Part shown: positions 1 through 8,731 of the stretch, one piece after another
Layout: every line of letters begins with the position of its first letter
Position numbering within the stretch: the stretch's first letter is position 1
Assembly: GCA_052144935.1 (NCBI GenBank)
Contig: JBKQPR010000108.1
Coordinates: 1 to 64,000 of the forward strand
Direction: 5' to 3'
DNA length: 64,000 nucleotides
Source of the DNA: JOPF133 sp052144935
Lineage (GTDB): Bacteria > Acidobacteriota > Terriglobia > Bryobacterales > Bryobacteraceae
The notes under the pieces: generated by a model
What the model saw: the letters and a program-made list of their open reading frames with translations, nothing else
Told to the model about the DNA's origin: nothing
Databases searched by the model: none
Program-made: the position numbers and the translations under genes

Positions 1-164
1 CCTTGAAAGTTGGATTGGTCATTGGAAATAACCTGATCCAGTGTTTCAAAGGGGCCTCGCGCCACGCCAGGGGGGTCCGGCGCAAGGCCGGAACGCAGAA
101 GATTACCGCTCAGCGGTTTAGTTCAACGTCAAAAGGTCCGGCCGGTTCAGTGGGGGAGGGCGGG

Positions 165-318
165 ATCGTCCGGCCGGCCGCCCCAGGAGACCGGGGAACC
201 GTCCGCCCGCTTGCCGCGGCGCACAAGGCCCGAGACCCACCACTTGCGGGATGGCCGCGCGCAAGACGCATTCCGCCGGCTCGGCGGGCGCCCACGGATC
301 GACGCGCGCCGCTGCCAA
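165..318 (-). repeat. Dispersed zinc-ribbon-remnant repeat, copy 1 (partial)
   Basis: Degraded copy of the GC-rich intergenic family described at 52600. On the minus strand it reads LVRRGKRADGSPVSWG, the counterpart of the LVRG..LV.GSSVSCGC core, with both terminal cysteines changed to W and G. Nothing else recognisable lies in 1-400; the open frame starting at position 3 is compositional. Confidence 0.55.
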
Positions 319-400
319 GCCATGACGCTCCAGCGGGCTCAGGCCCTAAGAGCACGATCCCTCGTGCCCGCTTTACCGGGCTCCGCGATAATGGAGTCTC

Positions 401-1600
401 GTGCAACTCATCGACAAGGTCGCGGTTGCCACGTTCCTGACGGCTATCGCCGGGATGCCGCTCGGCCTGCCGGGACAGGATTTGTCCATTGGCGGAATCG
501 GTGGGGGCAGCCTGACGGATGCGGCTCAGACCGAGACCGCTTACAACATCCGTACGTGGTCCCAATCCAAAGATTGGATTGCCGGCGCGATGTTCGAGCT
601 TCGTTTTGGTTCGGGCTTCTCGGTGGAAGTGGACGCCATGTATCGCGAGCTGCACGCCACCATAGCCTCCGTCGAGCCCAATGGATCGCTCTACGGCGTG
701 TCGCCGTTCCCGGTTGTCGCCTTCGAGTTTCCCGTGCTGGCGAAGTACCGGTTCGGCGCCGGAAGGCTGAAACCGTTGGTGGAAGCCGGCCCCTCGTTCC
801 GCGCCACGGGCAATCTGAACTTCTTCCCGTCCCACTATGGCGTCAGCGCCGGGTTTGGCGTGGAGACGCAGTGGCGGGGACTGAAGATCGCGCCGGTGGT
901 GCGCTACACCCGCTGGGCACAGGACATGCTTCCGTTCCGTCCCGTGTCGCAACTGAACCAGGTGGAGCTTCTGGTGGGAGTGAGCCGGGCGGCGGAATCG
1001 CACTGGAGCCCGCTGGGACGACGGATGTCGTTGGGCGTGATTGCCGGATGGGAATTGGCCAACGACATTTCTCCGTACACGGGGACCACCACCGTGACAA
1101 TTCCGGGTTCCGGAAACACGTTTACTCAGGCCAACGCGACCGAGTACGTGACCGGGGTGAAGAGCCCGATGGCCGGCCCCGTCATGGAAATTCACCTGCC
1201 GCGCCATCTATCGGTCGAACTGGATGGTTTCTACAGGCCGCTGCGGGAGCATTACAAGACGGTCCTGGATAACGGGACGGTCTATTCATCGGTCACCTAC
1301 ACAGAGGCCGCGACATGGCAATTTCCGGTGCTGGCGAAGTACCGGTTCCGATTGGGAAAAGTGAATCCGTCCGCCGAAGCCGGACCGTCTTTTCGCCTCC
1401 CGGTAGTGAGTCTCCCGGCGGACGGCGTGACGGGGGGCGCCGGCGTGGAAATGCACTGGCACGCGCTCCACATCGCACCGGCATTCCGGTTCACGCGGTG
1501 GGGAGCGAGGAACTCGCTCGCATCAAGCGAGTTCGCCCGAAGCGAGGCTACGATTTTGGTGGGATTCGCCTTCGGCGGACCGGCGCTTGCGGCAAGATAA
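401..1600 (+). CDS. Outer-membrane beta-barrel protein with internal duplication
   Basis: 399-residue protein, GTG start preceded by GGAG at 392-395. It begins with a probable signal peptide (VAVATFLTAIAGMPLGLPGQ). The rest alternates aromatic and glycine-rich strands typical of small porin-like barrels. The segment around residues 105-170 (FPVLAKYRFGAGRLKPLVEAG, then APVVRYTRWA) recurs around residues 305-375 (FPVLAKYRFRLGKVNPSAEAG, then APAFRFTRWG), so the protein is two related barrel halves. The function is probably an outer-membrane structural protein or small pore; no substrate can be inferred. The gene is followed by a repeat region and a convergent aminopeptidase gene. Confidence 0.7.
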   Translation: MQLIDKVAVATFLTAIAGMPLGLPGQDLSIGGIGGGSLTDAAQTETAYNIRTWSQSKDWIAGAMFELRFGSGFSVEVDAMYRELHATIASVEPNGSLYGVSPFPVVAFEFPVLAKYRFGAGRLKPLVEAGPSFRATGNLNFFPSHYGVSAGFGVETQWRGLKIAPVVRYTRWAQDMLPFRPVSQLNQVELLVGVSRAAESHWSPLGRRMSLGVIAGWELANDISPYTGTTTVTIPGSGNTFTQANATEYVTGVKSPMAGPVMEIHLPRHLSVELDGFYRPLREHYKTVLDNGTVYSSVTYTEAATWQFPVLAKYRFRLGKVNPSAEAGPSFRLPVVSLPADGVTGGAGVEMHWHALHIAPAFRFTRWGARNSLASSEFARSEATILVGFAFGGPALAAR

Positions 1601-1624
1601 TCCCGCGGGCAGATTCTCAAGAAG

Positions 1625-1935
1625 GCCACCAAAGGCGTCGCCGCGGCCGGCGCTCCGCGGCGTGGAAGGCCGCTCTCGGCCCGCGGCCGCAGGGCGGTTC
1701 GGCCCGGCGGCCGGCAAGGGGCCCGGCAGCGAGCCGTCACGCGCCCCCACCCTGCCATCGTCGTGCGCGCCGTTTGGCGCACAGGCCCTCGGGTACCGCA
1801 AGCGCAGATCGTGAGCCGCAGGTGTGGCCGCCGCGGATCTGCGGTATCCGCGTTGTGAAACGGGCCCGCCGCGCGACGGACGCTCCCGGTCCGCGGCCGC
1901 AGGGCCGCCGGCCACCTCAGCGGGCGGCACGCCAC
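1625..1935 (-). repeat. Dispersed zinc-ribbon-remnant repeat, copy 2
   Basis: Fills the gap between the barrel gene and the convergent aminopeptidase gene. Minus-strand reading gives ICACGTRGPVR and then MAGWGRV, matching the start of the core but with the SCGC half deleted. The distal GC-rich module occurs twice, around 1655-1720 and 1860-1935. Confidence 0.65.
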
Positions 1936-1939
1936 ATGC

Positions 1940-2899
1940 TCAACTGAAGGCCAGTCTGTCCGTCGCCGCCACCAGGGCACGACTGTTCGGTGGATCGAAA
2001 GCGCTGTGGCCGCTGTCGGGAGTGACGATGAGATCGGCTTCGGGCCACTCACGGTGGAGCGCCCACGCGCTCTCCATGGGGCAGACGACGTCGTAACGGC
2101 CCTGCACGATCACCCCGGGGATGTGGCGGATGCGCGAGGCGTTCCGCAGCAACTGGTCTTCGGTGTCCAAGAAACCCTTGTTGAGGAAGTAGTGGACCTC
2201 AATGCGCGCGAAGGCGAGGGCAAATTCATCCTCTTCGTAGTGGCTGGCGAAGGCAGGGTCGGGCAGGAGTTTGGAGGTGACGCCCTCCCATCCGCTCCAG
2301 ATCTTCGCAGCGGCGAGCCGCACGGCCGGATCATCGCTGGTAAGGCGGCGGTGGTACGCGGAGAGCAGATCGCTGCGCTCGGCCTCGGGGATGTGGGCGA
2401 GATACGGCTCCCACGCATCGGGATAGAGCACCGACGCGCCGCGCTGGTAGAACCAGTCGAGCTCCTGCTTCCGGAGCAGGAAGATGCCGCGGAGGACAAT
2501 TTCGGTGACGCGATCGGGATGAGTTTGAGAATAAGCGAGGGCGAGGGTAGATCCCCAGGATCCGCCAAACACCTGCCAACGCTCTATACCGAGGTGCTCG
2601 CGGATTTTCTCGATGTCGGCGACGAGGTCCCAGGTAGTGTTGGCTTCGAGAGATGCGTAGGGCGTGCTCTTGCCGCAGCCGCGCTGATCGAAGTTCACAA
2701 TGCGGTACTTCTCAGGGTGGAAGAAGCGGCGCTGTTTCGGATCGGAGCCGCCGCCGGGACCGCCATGCAGAAAGATAACCGGCTTGCCGGAGGGGTTGCC
2801 AGTCTCCTCGAAGTAGATCTCGTGGACGGGTGAGACCTGGAGCCGGCCCGTGTTGTAGGGCTCGATAGGAGGGTACAGCCAGGTAACGGGATCCTTCAT
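1940..2899 (-). CDS. pip: Prolyl aminopeptidase (proline iminopeptidase)
   Basis: Alpha/beta-hydrolase that removes N-terminal proline from peptides in the cytoplasm. The 319-residue product has the family N-terminus LYPPIEPYNTG, the oxyanion segment HGGPGGG, the nucleophile elbow GGSWGS (Ser about residue 114), an acidic region near GRYDVVCP, and the catalytic His in DSGHSAF near the C-terminus. Length matches the usual 310-320. A start 30 nt upstream (2929) is also open; 2899 (MKDPVTW) was chosen because it fits family length. No signal peptide. It stands alone, convergent with the barrel gene. Confidence 0.9.
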   Translation of the reverse strand: MKDPVTWLYPPIEPYNTGRLQVSPVHEIYFEETGNPSGKPVIFLHGGPGGGSDPKQRRFFHPEKYRIVNFDQRGCGKSTPYASLEANTTWDLVADIEKIREHLGIERWQVFGGSWGSTLALAYSQTHPDRVTEIVLRGIFLLRKQELDWFYQRGASVLYPDAWEPYLAHIPEAERSDLLSAYHRRLTSDDPAVRLAAAKIWSGWEGVTSKLLPDPAFASHYEEDEFALAFARIEVHYFLNKGFLDTEDQLLRNASRIRHIPGVIVQGRYDVVCPMESAWALHREWPEADLIVTPDSGHSAFDPPNSRALVAATDRLAFS

Positions 2900-3023
2900 G
2901 GGGGATCCGGAGAGCCGGTGGTTGCGCATCGTGGGTAGTATACTCCGTTTGCCTCCGGCGCTCGCACGGTTCCATGCAAGCGTTGCAAGCGTTATCTACA
3001 AATATCGGTAACCAACTCCGGCG

Positions 3024-3245
3024 CTATACGGGACCAATGGGAATACGAGCCGGGCCTCTTCTACGGTTTGGGACTACACGGGCCGATGTCTCAAGCCTCA
3101 CGGTGTGCCGCACGTCTATTCGTATCGAACCGTCGCCCCACAGCACAATCTCCTTCGCTCCGTGGCGCACGGCCTCTTCAGGCGTTGAATCCGCGGATCT
3201 AACCTTGTCGCCGGATCGCAGGGCACGGACGATGCCGTCAAACAC
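3024..3245 (-). pseudogene. Unidentified small reading frame, probable remnant
   Basis: A 73-residue frame beginning at a GTG, reading FDGIVRALRSGDKVR and then GAKEIVLWGDGSIRIDV. The first part is vaguely like an HU-type DNA-binding protein, but the rest does not follow that family. The 5' side runs into a copy of the dispersed repeat, so the original N-terminus has probably been lost. It may not be expressed. Confidence 0.25.
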
Positions 3246-3251
3246 GAGACG

Positions 3252-3403
3252 CGGCGCCGTGGCGGCGCGGCGCGGATGGCCATTCCCGGCCCGCGGTCGC
3301 AGGGCCTCCGCCCACCGCGCAGCGCGCGGGACGCCGGGCCGACACGGCAAGACGGCTTCGGCTTGGCGGCCGGCAGTGGCGCCGGGCAGCGATCGGGGCG
3401 GTT
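3252..3403 (-). repeat. Dispersed repeat, copy 3 (distal module)
   Basis: Contains the distal GC-rich module of the family: a GCGCGGATGGCC start, a CCGCGGTCGCAGGGC block, GGGACGCC, GGCAAGACGG and the hallmark GGCGCCGGGCAGCGA. The zinc-ribbon core is absent. It abuts the remnant at 3024-3245. Confidence 0.6.
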
Positions 3404-3427
3404 AACGGTATTGGGTCCGCCAGTCGA

Positions 3428-3847
3428 TCAACGGGCCTGACGCATGGCTCCAGCGGCCCGAATAACAGGTCGAGTCCGAAAGTCCGACTTGAGAATTCTC
3501 ACCGCCGCAACTCTCCCGTTCGCTCGAACCGTTAGCCCTTCGATGTGAAGTGCCAGAGGAACGACGTCGTTCAGCCGCGCGGGCCACTCGATTCTGAGAC
3601 GGATTTTCAGGCGTGGAGCCAACACACGATCAGACTCCATTAGAATGCCTCCGCTCGACATGTTCACGACCCGGCCCCGGCCGACATAGACTCCCTCTTC
3701 TTGGCGGCCGATCTCATAATGGATGGCCAAATCCAGCGGATAGCGACGATCCGAGCGATGCTCGATGTATCCTCCCACCTTGAAAGTCGTGTCCCTGCCG
3801 GCTTGGGTGCGCAGCCTTGGGCGGGAAGCCCTCTTCGGGCTACTCAA
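3428..3847 (-). CDS. PilZ domain protein
   Basis: 139-residue cytoplasmic protein. The PilZ c-di-GMP-binding signature is present: RSDRR near residue 31, followed by NMSSGG (N-x-S-x-x-G) near residue 63. PilZ proteins bind cyclic di-GMP and control motility, polysaccharide or regulatory partners; the partner is unknown here. The start is a TTG at 3847 and is uncertain; a downstream GTG at VGGYIEHRSDRR would also keep the domain. It diverges from the winged-helix gene at 3932 with about 84 nt between them, so the two may share a control region. Confidence 0.75.
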   Translation of the reverse strand: MSSPKRASRPRLRTQAGRDTTFKVGGYIEHRSDRRYPLDLAIHYEIGRQEEGVYVGRGRVVNMSSGGILMESDRVLAPRLKIRLRIEWPARLNDVVPLALHIEGLTVRANGRVAAVRILKSDFRTRPVIRAAGAMRQAR

Positions 3848-3920
3848 TTATGTGGACTTAACGGCTCCGGATCGTGAAGGTTCCGTGGAGTTTTTGTGGA
3901 GTTTTGCGTGACCGTGACTG

Positions 3921-3926
3921 TATAAT
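3921..3926 (+). promoter_or_regulatory. TATAAT -10 element before the winged-helix gene
   Basis: Perfect TATAAT ending 5 nt before the TTG start at 3932. No convincing -35 is visible at 16-18 nt. A transcript from here would start about at the start codon, so it would be leaderless or nearly so. Confidence 0.4.
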
Positions 3927-3931
3927 CGCCT

Positions 3932-4672
3932 TTGGGACCAGAAGCCACGATCAAGAGTTTTCCGCCGTTCCGCCTGGATGTCGCAAACCAGTGTCTTTGG
4001 GGGGAAGACGCCCGTGTCTCACTCGCTCCCAAGGTGTTCTCGGTCTTGGAGTATCTGGTGAGGCACGCCGGCCGTCTGGTGTCTCGAGAAGAACTTCTGG
4101 AAGCCATCTGGCCGGAAACGTACGTTCAGCCGGAAGTTCTCCGTAAATATGTTTTGGAAATTCGCAAGGCTCTGAATGACCCTGCGAAAAAGCCCCGGTT
4201 CGTCGAGACATTGCCCAAGCGCGGTTACCGGTTTATCGCCACGGTCCACGACGAGGGCACCATACATGAGGGCGGGCATATGACACCAGAACCCAACGAC
4301 CTTGACGTGACGCTCAACGACCTGCACGCCGATCAAAAGACAGTCCTCAAGGGTCAGCTACTCAGCATCGAGGAGGAGATCGTCGAGCGACGATTGATCG
4401 CCGCGGGCACGAGCCTCCAGGTACACGACGAAGTCGGCGCACTGCGCGATGCCATCGTCGACCTGACACCCGCCCACGAGAATGCCGGCGATGTTGACCG
4501 CAAAGACCGCATGATGTTGGAGCGCGAAGAGCGCGACCTGACGAAAGAAGTCCGTGAAGAACAGCGCGACTCGTGGAAAGATGTCCAGCAGCTCAAGCGC
4601 GAGGAGCGTGAGGTCGAAAAAGAACTCATCAGCGAAGAGCACCGACACCGGCGAACCAAGGAGATCTTATGA
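3932..4672 (+). CDS. OmpR-type winged-helix regulator with C-terminal coiled coil
   Basis: 246 residues, TTG start. Residues 8-105 form a Trans_reg_C winged helix: FRLDVANQCLWG, PKVFSVLEYLVRHAGRLVSREELLEAIWP, then LRKYVLEIRKAL, and RGYRFIATV at the end of the wing. In Acidobacteriota this DNA-binding domain is usually fused to a membrane segment and TPR or WD-like sensor. Here the C-terminal 130 residues are instead a highly charged helix (LEREERDLTKEVREEQRD, then LKREEREVEKELISEE), most likely a coiled coil for oligomerisation. No membrane segment or receiver domain is present. It probably regulates transcription as an oligomer; target unknown. Confidence 0.8.
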   Translation: MGPEATIKSFPPFRLDVANQCLWGEDARVSLAPKVFSVLEYLVRHAGRLVSREELLEAIWPETYVQPEVLRKYVLEIRKALNDPAKKPRFVETLPKRGYRFIATVHDEGTIHEGGHMTPEPNDLDVTLNDLHADQKTVLKGQLLSIEEEIVERRLIAAGTSLQVHDEVGALRDAIVDLTPAHENAGDVDRKDRMMLEREERDLTKEVREEQRDSWKDVQQLKREEREVEKELISEEHRHRRTKEIL

Positions 4673-4859
4673 TGCCCGGGCGGTCCCCGGACCGCTTCCG
4701 GCGCCTCAAACCACTTTTTGGCAAGCGCATCAATGCGCCGTGGATTGAGTACCAGACCGCCGATGTTGAGCGAGAAGCCTGGCCGGAAAACTGTCGCGGA
4801 ATCCCCCGTCGTGCCAGTTTGGCGAAATGCTGGATATAGGAGACGGCTGAAAGGAGGCC

Positions 4860-4922
4860 CGTTAGCCGGGCGAGACGGCAAGGCTGATTCGGCCGGGCGG
4901 CTGGCAGCGGCGCCGGGCATCA
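4860..4922 (-). repeat. Dispersed repeat, copy 4 (short fragment)
   Basis: Short fragment of the distal module: GACGGCAAGGCTGATTCGGCC followed by GGCAGCGGCGCCGGGCA. Nothing else recognisable was seen in the 4673-5121 gap. Confidence 0.45.
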
Positions 4923-5121
4923 AGTTCACGGGTTGAGCCGGGTGCACGGCCCGTTTGCTCGGGCAGTGCTTGCGCGGGGATGAGGTGAAGCCGAAACCTA
5001 TCGCCGTCATCGCTTCCGGCAGAGGTACACGCGGAAGATATCGAGTTGCCGGCGGCTATCGATGAGGCCCACGGGTTCGGCTGAGCCGCCCGCCTGGCGC
5101 CCGTTTCGGTATTCTGAATCC

Positions 5122-5643
5122 ATGGATCACATGATTGAAAGGCAATTCTTGGAATTCTCGGTCGGCAAACTGGAGCAACTTGCACAACGCATCGACACCT
5201 GCCTGGGAATGCTCGACGAGGACCGGATTTGGGCTCGCGGCGGCGGAAACGAGAACACCATCGGCAACCTGGTACTGCACCTTTGTGGGAACCTGCGGCA
5301 ATGGATCGTCTCGGGCATCGGCGGGTCCGCGGATGTTCGCCAACGCGACGCCGAGTTTGCCGCTTGCGGTGGCGTGGCGCCGGGGGAACTGGCCGGGAAG
5401 TTGCGCGCCACAGTGGCCGAAGCTGCCCAGGTGCTAAGGTCGCTTCCGCCCGAGCGACTCAGCCAGAGAATCGTCATCCAGGGTTACGAGGTGAGCGAGC
5501 TGGAGGCGATCTACCATGTGGTGGAGCATTTTTCCATGCACACCGGCCAGGTGCTTTTCGCCACCAAGATGCTTACCGGAGCGGATCTCGGCTTCTATCG
5601 GCACTTGCAAGGATCGACACCACTCGCCTCCCAAACGCCGTAG
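5122..5643 (+). CDS. DinB-like (DUF1572-type) four-helix metal-binding protein
   Basis: 173 residues, ATG start. The pattern fits the DinB/YfiT superfamily: a helical bundle with three histidines, one in the segment NLVLHLCGNLRQW and two in VVEHFSMHTGQ. Members are metal-dependent thiol transferases or proteins of unknown role. No signal peptide. It is followed 52 nt downstream by the VWFA gene on the same strand, but there is no sign of functional linkage. Confidence 0.75.
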   Translation: MDHMIERQFLEFSVGKLEQLAQRIDTCLGMLDEDRIWARGGGNENTIGNLVLHLCGNLRQWIVSGIGGSADVRQRDAEFAACGGVAPGELAGKLRATVAEAAQVLRSLPPERLSQRIVIQGYEVSELEAIYHVVEHFSMHTGQVLFATKMLTGADLGFYRHLQGSTPLASQTP

Positions 5644-5695
5644 GACCGATTGGGCCGCCCGCCATTTGCCCCCGGATCCGATATACAATTACCCA

Positions 5696-6688
5696 ATGGC
5701 ACGGAGTTCGGTGGCTGCGGCGTGTTTGAGCGCCACGATTTTTCTTTGTCCCTCTTGCTCGGCCTTCCAGGAATCCCTCGCGGAGGGCCCCACCACCATC
5801 CTGCCTCGGAGCCTGCCCCACGTCCCATCGATCGATCAGCCGATGTTGCGCGTGGATTCCACCCTGGTTACCATCCCGGCACGCATCACCACGATCGCCG
5901 GCGTTCCGTTGACCACCCTGCGCAAGGAAAACTTCCGCCTGTTCGAGGACAACGTCGAGCAGACCATCGTTCACTTTGGGATGGACGATGCGCCCGTCTC
6001 GATCGGACTTCTTTTCGACGTCAGTGGCAGCATGATCAACAAGATGCGGAAAGCTTCCGAAGCCGTGAAAGAGTTTTTCAGAACGGCTAACCCGGCCGAT
6101 GAGTTCTTCCTGGTCAAGTTCAACACCCGGGTCAAGCTCGCGGTGCCGTTTACTCCCGACCCCGACCTGCTCTACCGCGAAATCGCGCGCACCTCGCCCT
6201 TTGGCCAGACCTCACTGCTGGACGCGATTCAGATGGCCATGAAGCAGATGGGGAAGGCTCGCAATCCGCGCAAGGCGATTGTGATTGTTTCCGACGGCGG
6301 GGACAATTGGAGCCGTCACTCGGTTCGAGAGATCAAGAACGCGCTGATCGAGTCGGACGTTCAGGTCTTCGCCATGGGCATCTTCGACTGGGACTATCTG
6401 ACCAAGCACGCAGCCGAAGAGCGCCGTGGACCCGTCCTTCTGGATGAATTGGCCGAGCAGACCGGAGGCCGCCACTTCCCTGTGGACAACCTCGACGCTC
6501 TGCCCGGCATCAGCGCCGAAATCAGCCGCGAGATGCGCAATCAATATGAGCTTGGCTACTATCCCAACAATCCGGCGCGGGATGGGAAGTACCGCCGGGT
6601 GAAGCTCACGCTGAAAATGGAAGAACCAGGCGAAGGGGCCCGCTTACACGCCGATTACCGCCGGGGCTACTATGCCCCCGCATGGTAG
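5696..6688 (+). CDS. VWFA-related Acidobacterial domain protein (secreted)
   Basis: 330 residues. Residues 1-24 look like a signal peptide ending near CSAFQES. A VWA fold follows, with the metal-site motif DVSGS near residue 108, SDGGD near 200 and a threonine in QTSLLDA. It matches the TIGR03436-type family common in Acidobacteriota, with the C-terminal segment NQYELGYYPNN...RRGYYAPAW typical of that family. It probably acts in the envelope or outside the cell in adhesion or protein interaction; ligand unknown. ATATACAAT at 5680-5688 could contribute a promoter. Confidence 0.85.
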   Translation: MARSSVAAACLSATIFLCPSCSAFQESLAEGPTTILPRSLPHVPSIDQPMLRVDSTLVTIPARITTIAGVPLTTLRKENFRLFEDNVEQTIVHFGMDDAPVSIGLLFDVSGSMINKMRKASEAVKEFFRTANPADEFFLVKFNTRVKLAVPFTPDPDLLYREIARTSPFGQTSLLDAIQMAMKQMGKARNPRKAIVIVSDGGDNWSRHSVREIKNALIESDVQVFAMGIFDWDYLTKHAAEERRGPVLLDELAEQTGGRHFPVDNLDALPGISAEISREMRNQYELGYYPNNPARDGKYRRVKLTLKMEEPGEGARLHADYRRGYYAPAW

Positions 6689-6745
6689 GCCGAAAGGCCG
6701 AACCCCCCTCACCATCGGAACCCGAAAGTCACCGGCACAGCAGCC

Positions 6746-6783
6746 GGTGTGGAGGTCACCTTAAGGTGTGGAGGTCACCTTAA
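6746..6783. repeat. Perfect 19-bp tandem repeat (two units)
   Basis: Two adjacent identical copies of GGTGTGGAGGTCACCTTAA, at 6746-6764 and 6765-6783. They sit at the distal edge of the probable group II intron remnant and may mark one end of the insertion. Confidence 0.8.
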
Positions 6784-6784
6784 G

Positions 6785-7185
6785 ATGTCTTCGAAGGTTA
6801 CATGCAGCCCGCAATCGCCCGGCGGCGGAGTCCTGCCACCAGTGGCTCTATTCGCGCTGCTTACTCACTGTTCCCATTTACCCTCCTTCAGGAGGACCGT
6901 TTGGGCCTTCATCCCCGAGGCTCCATCCGCTACCGGACTACTGCGCGCTCCGCCGCCCGGTCAGGAACGATTGCTCGATCCTCGGTCCGGAGTGCCGGGC
7001 CAGCATTGGCCCGCTCGTCCGGCACCGTATGGCTCGGATCCAATGCTCGTACATCGGCTCGTACGTTTGGTCCTCGCTTCCTCCAGATCCCACCTCGCGA
7101 TGAGGCCCTTGCGCTCCGCTATCGCTTCACCTCCATGAGGTTGTGAAGGGGCTTTCACCCCCGAGCTGTCGAACATGCCCGGCAC
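6785..7185 (-). mobile_element. Probable class-C group II intron remnant (5' domain only)
   Basis: Read on the minus strand the region starts GTGCCGGGCATG, then CAGCTCGGGGGTGAAAGCCCC, then GGAAGCGATAGC-like and GAGGTGGGATCTGGAGGAAGC-like segments, which resemble the 5' domain of bacterial group II introns. No reverse-transcriptase frame remains. It begins 7 nt beyond the T-run of the tonB terminator, the kind of site class-C introns use. Identification is from recalled sequence pattern, not from a structural model. Confidence 0.4.
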
Positions 7186-7192
7186 TTCAACG

Positions 7193-7223
7193 AAAAAGGC
7201 GACCCCTTGCGGGATCGCCTTTT
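7193..7223 (-). terminator. Rho-independent terminator of tonB
   Basis: Minus-strand stem GGCGATCCC / GGGGTCGCC with loop GCAA, flanked by AAAA and followed by TTTTT. It lies 35 nt beyond the stop codon of the TonB gene. Confidence 0.85.
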
Positions 7224-7257
7224 GGGAACCTTCTGAAGCCGGGCCTTCGAAGCCGGA

Positions 7258-8256
7258 CTACAGCAGCCGGAAGTTAACTTCAATGGTGGCCTGTACAGTG
7301 ACCGGAGTGCCGTTTTTATAGCCGGGTTTGAACTTCCACTTCTTGACGGCGTCAATGGCCTTCTCGTCCAGGCCCAGACCCAAGCTGCGAACTACCCGGA
7401 TGTTGACGGCTTTGCCACTAGGGTCGACTTCGATGTAAAGCAGGACCGTACCCTGGTACTTGGCTTTGCGGGCTTCCTCGGAGTACTCCGGCTCGACTTT
7501 CGACAGCAGCACCGGGGCGGAAACTCCGCCGCCGACCCGGAACGCGCCGCCACCTACGCCACCGCCGGATCCGGGGCCGTAACCGCCGCCATCGCCGGAA
7601 CCTATGCCGCCACCCCTACCCGATCCAATACCGCCGCCCGAGCCTGGCCCGTTGGAAGGGGGGCCCAGCTTGGCCAGCGGATCGCCCCACTGATCCGAGT
7701 TGATCTGCGGCAGTTGTATCGAGGGATCGCCGATGAGTGTCGGCTCCATGGTTAGCCTGGCGTTCGGATTAGCGATTACCTGCTGGGGAGGCGTGAACTG
7801 CCGCAACGCAAATTTCGGAGCCTTCCCCCTGGCGGCCGGCAACGGAGACCGGTCGCCGCCACCGCCGCCACCACCCATGTCCTGTTTCTTCATCGCGGCT
7901 TTAGGTTGGAAGTCGGCGATATCCGGGGGCAAAACCAAGTTCATGACAGACTTCGCGGCCTGCTGCACCGGTTTGGTCATCCCCAGCCACACCACCACTG
8001 CCACCACCACAACCTGGAAGCCGGTGGACATCATGAAGGACTTCCCTTGACGCCCGTACAGACCCCAGATCTCCTTCACGGCGACGGGTTTAGAGGTCAA
8101 TTCGAGCGGCGGCAGCTTGGGAGGGTTGATGTAATCCTTGAGGTTCTGGATAAAGGAGCGATACCACGGCTCCTCTACCTCCGAAACCAGGAGTCGCGAA
8201 AGATGGTCGTCCGCGCTCGACAGAAACGGATTGTTGGGTTGCGACAGGTCAGCCAT
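7258..8256 (-). CDS. tonB: TonB family energy transducer
   Basis: 332 residues. An N-terminal cytoplasmic stretch of about 75 residues precedes one membrane helix (FQVVVVAVVVWLGM, about 80-95). A long periplasmic linker follows, first proline-containing and then glycine-rich (GSGGGIGSGRGGGIGSG). The TonB C-terminal domain lies at about 245-332 (LLSKVEPEYSEEARKAKYQG, VRSLGLGLDEKAIDAVKKWKF). It would couple the proton-motive force to outer-membrane receptors. The usual partners ExbB and ExbD are not in the window. The membrane helix is internal rather than near the N-terminus, as seen in several Acidobacteriota TonB-like proteins. A clear terminator lies downstream. Confidence 0.88.
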   Translation of the reverse strand: MADLSQPNNPFLSSADDHLSRLLVSEVEEPWYRSFIQNLKDYINPPKLPPLELTSKPVAVKEIWGLYGRQGKSFMMSTGFQVVVVAVVVWLGMTKPVQQAAKSVMNLVLPPDIADFQPKAAMKKQDMGGGGGGGDRSPLPAARGKAPKFALRQFTPPQQVIANPNARLTMEPTLIGDPSIQLPQINSDQWGDPLAKLGPPSNGPGSGGGIGSGRGGGIGSGDGGGYGPGSGGGVGGGAFRVGGGVSAPVLLSKVEPEYSEEARKAKYQGTVLLYIEVDPSGKAVNIRVVRSLGLGLDEKAIDAVKKWKFKPGYKNGTPVTVQATIEVNFRLL

Positions 8257-8731
8257 TTTGTTCCACCAGTTCTCCGGGGAGAACCGCTGTCTACGACTAT
8301 GGGACGATTGCGGCGATCACGCCGTTACAGGTTTTGGAAAATCTGTGCCCAGAGATCTCAAGTTGCAGTCTACCACAAATCCGTCCACGATGCTTGTAAA
8401 ACAACAACATAAGCCACAGTAGCGGAGACTGGCCGGCGATCGCCTTCCAAAATTGGAATTTCCGCTACAGGTGGCCCAAAACGGCACAGTGTGCGTCATG
8501 CGCGTCTGCGACGGCGCGCGTGCGAAGAGCCGGCGCATCGGGCCTGCCCGCGGACAAAATGCCCGAGCTGCCGTTCATTTGACATGGAGATGGGCGATCC
8601 GGCCTTCCAGTACTTCCATAACTGGTCTACCCACTATGAGGACTTGTCGATTGGACCGGTTACCTGCTTTACTGTCAGGTGACGGCTTTGGCCTGATCGG
8701 GTGGAGTACACTTAGATCGAAGCAGGGTTGC
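8257..8731. other. Divergent intergenic region, no gene seen
   Basis: 475 nt between the divergent tonB and kinase-like genes. Open frames here are extensions of the neighbours without start signals. It presumably holds both promoters; no consensus pair stood out. Confidence 0.5.
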
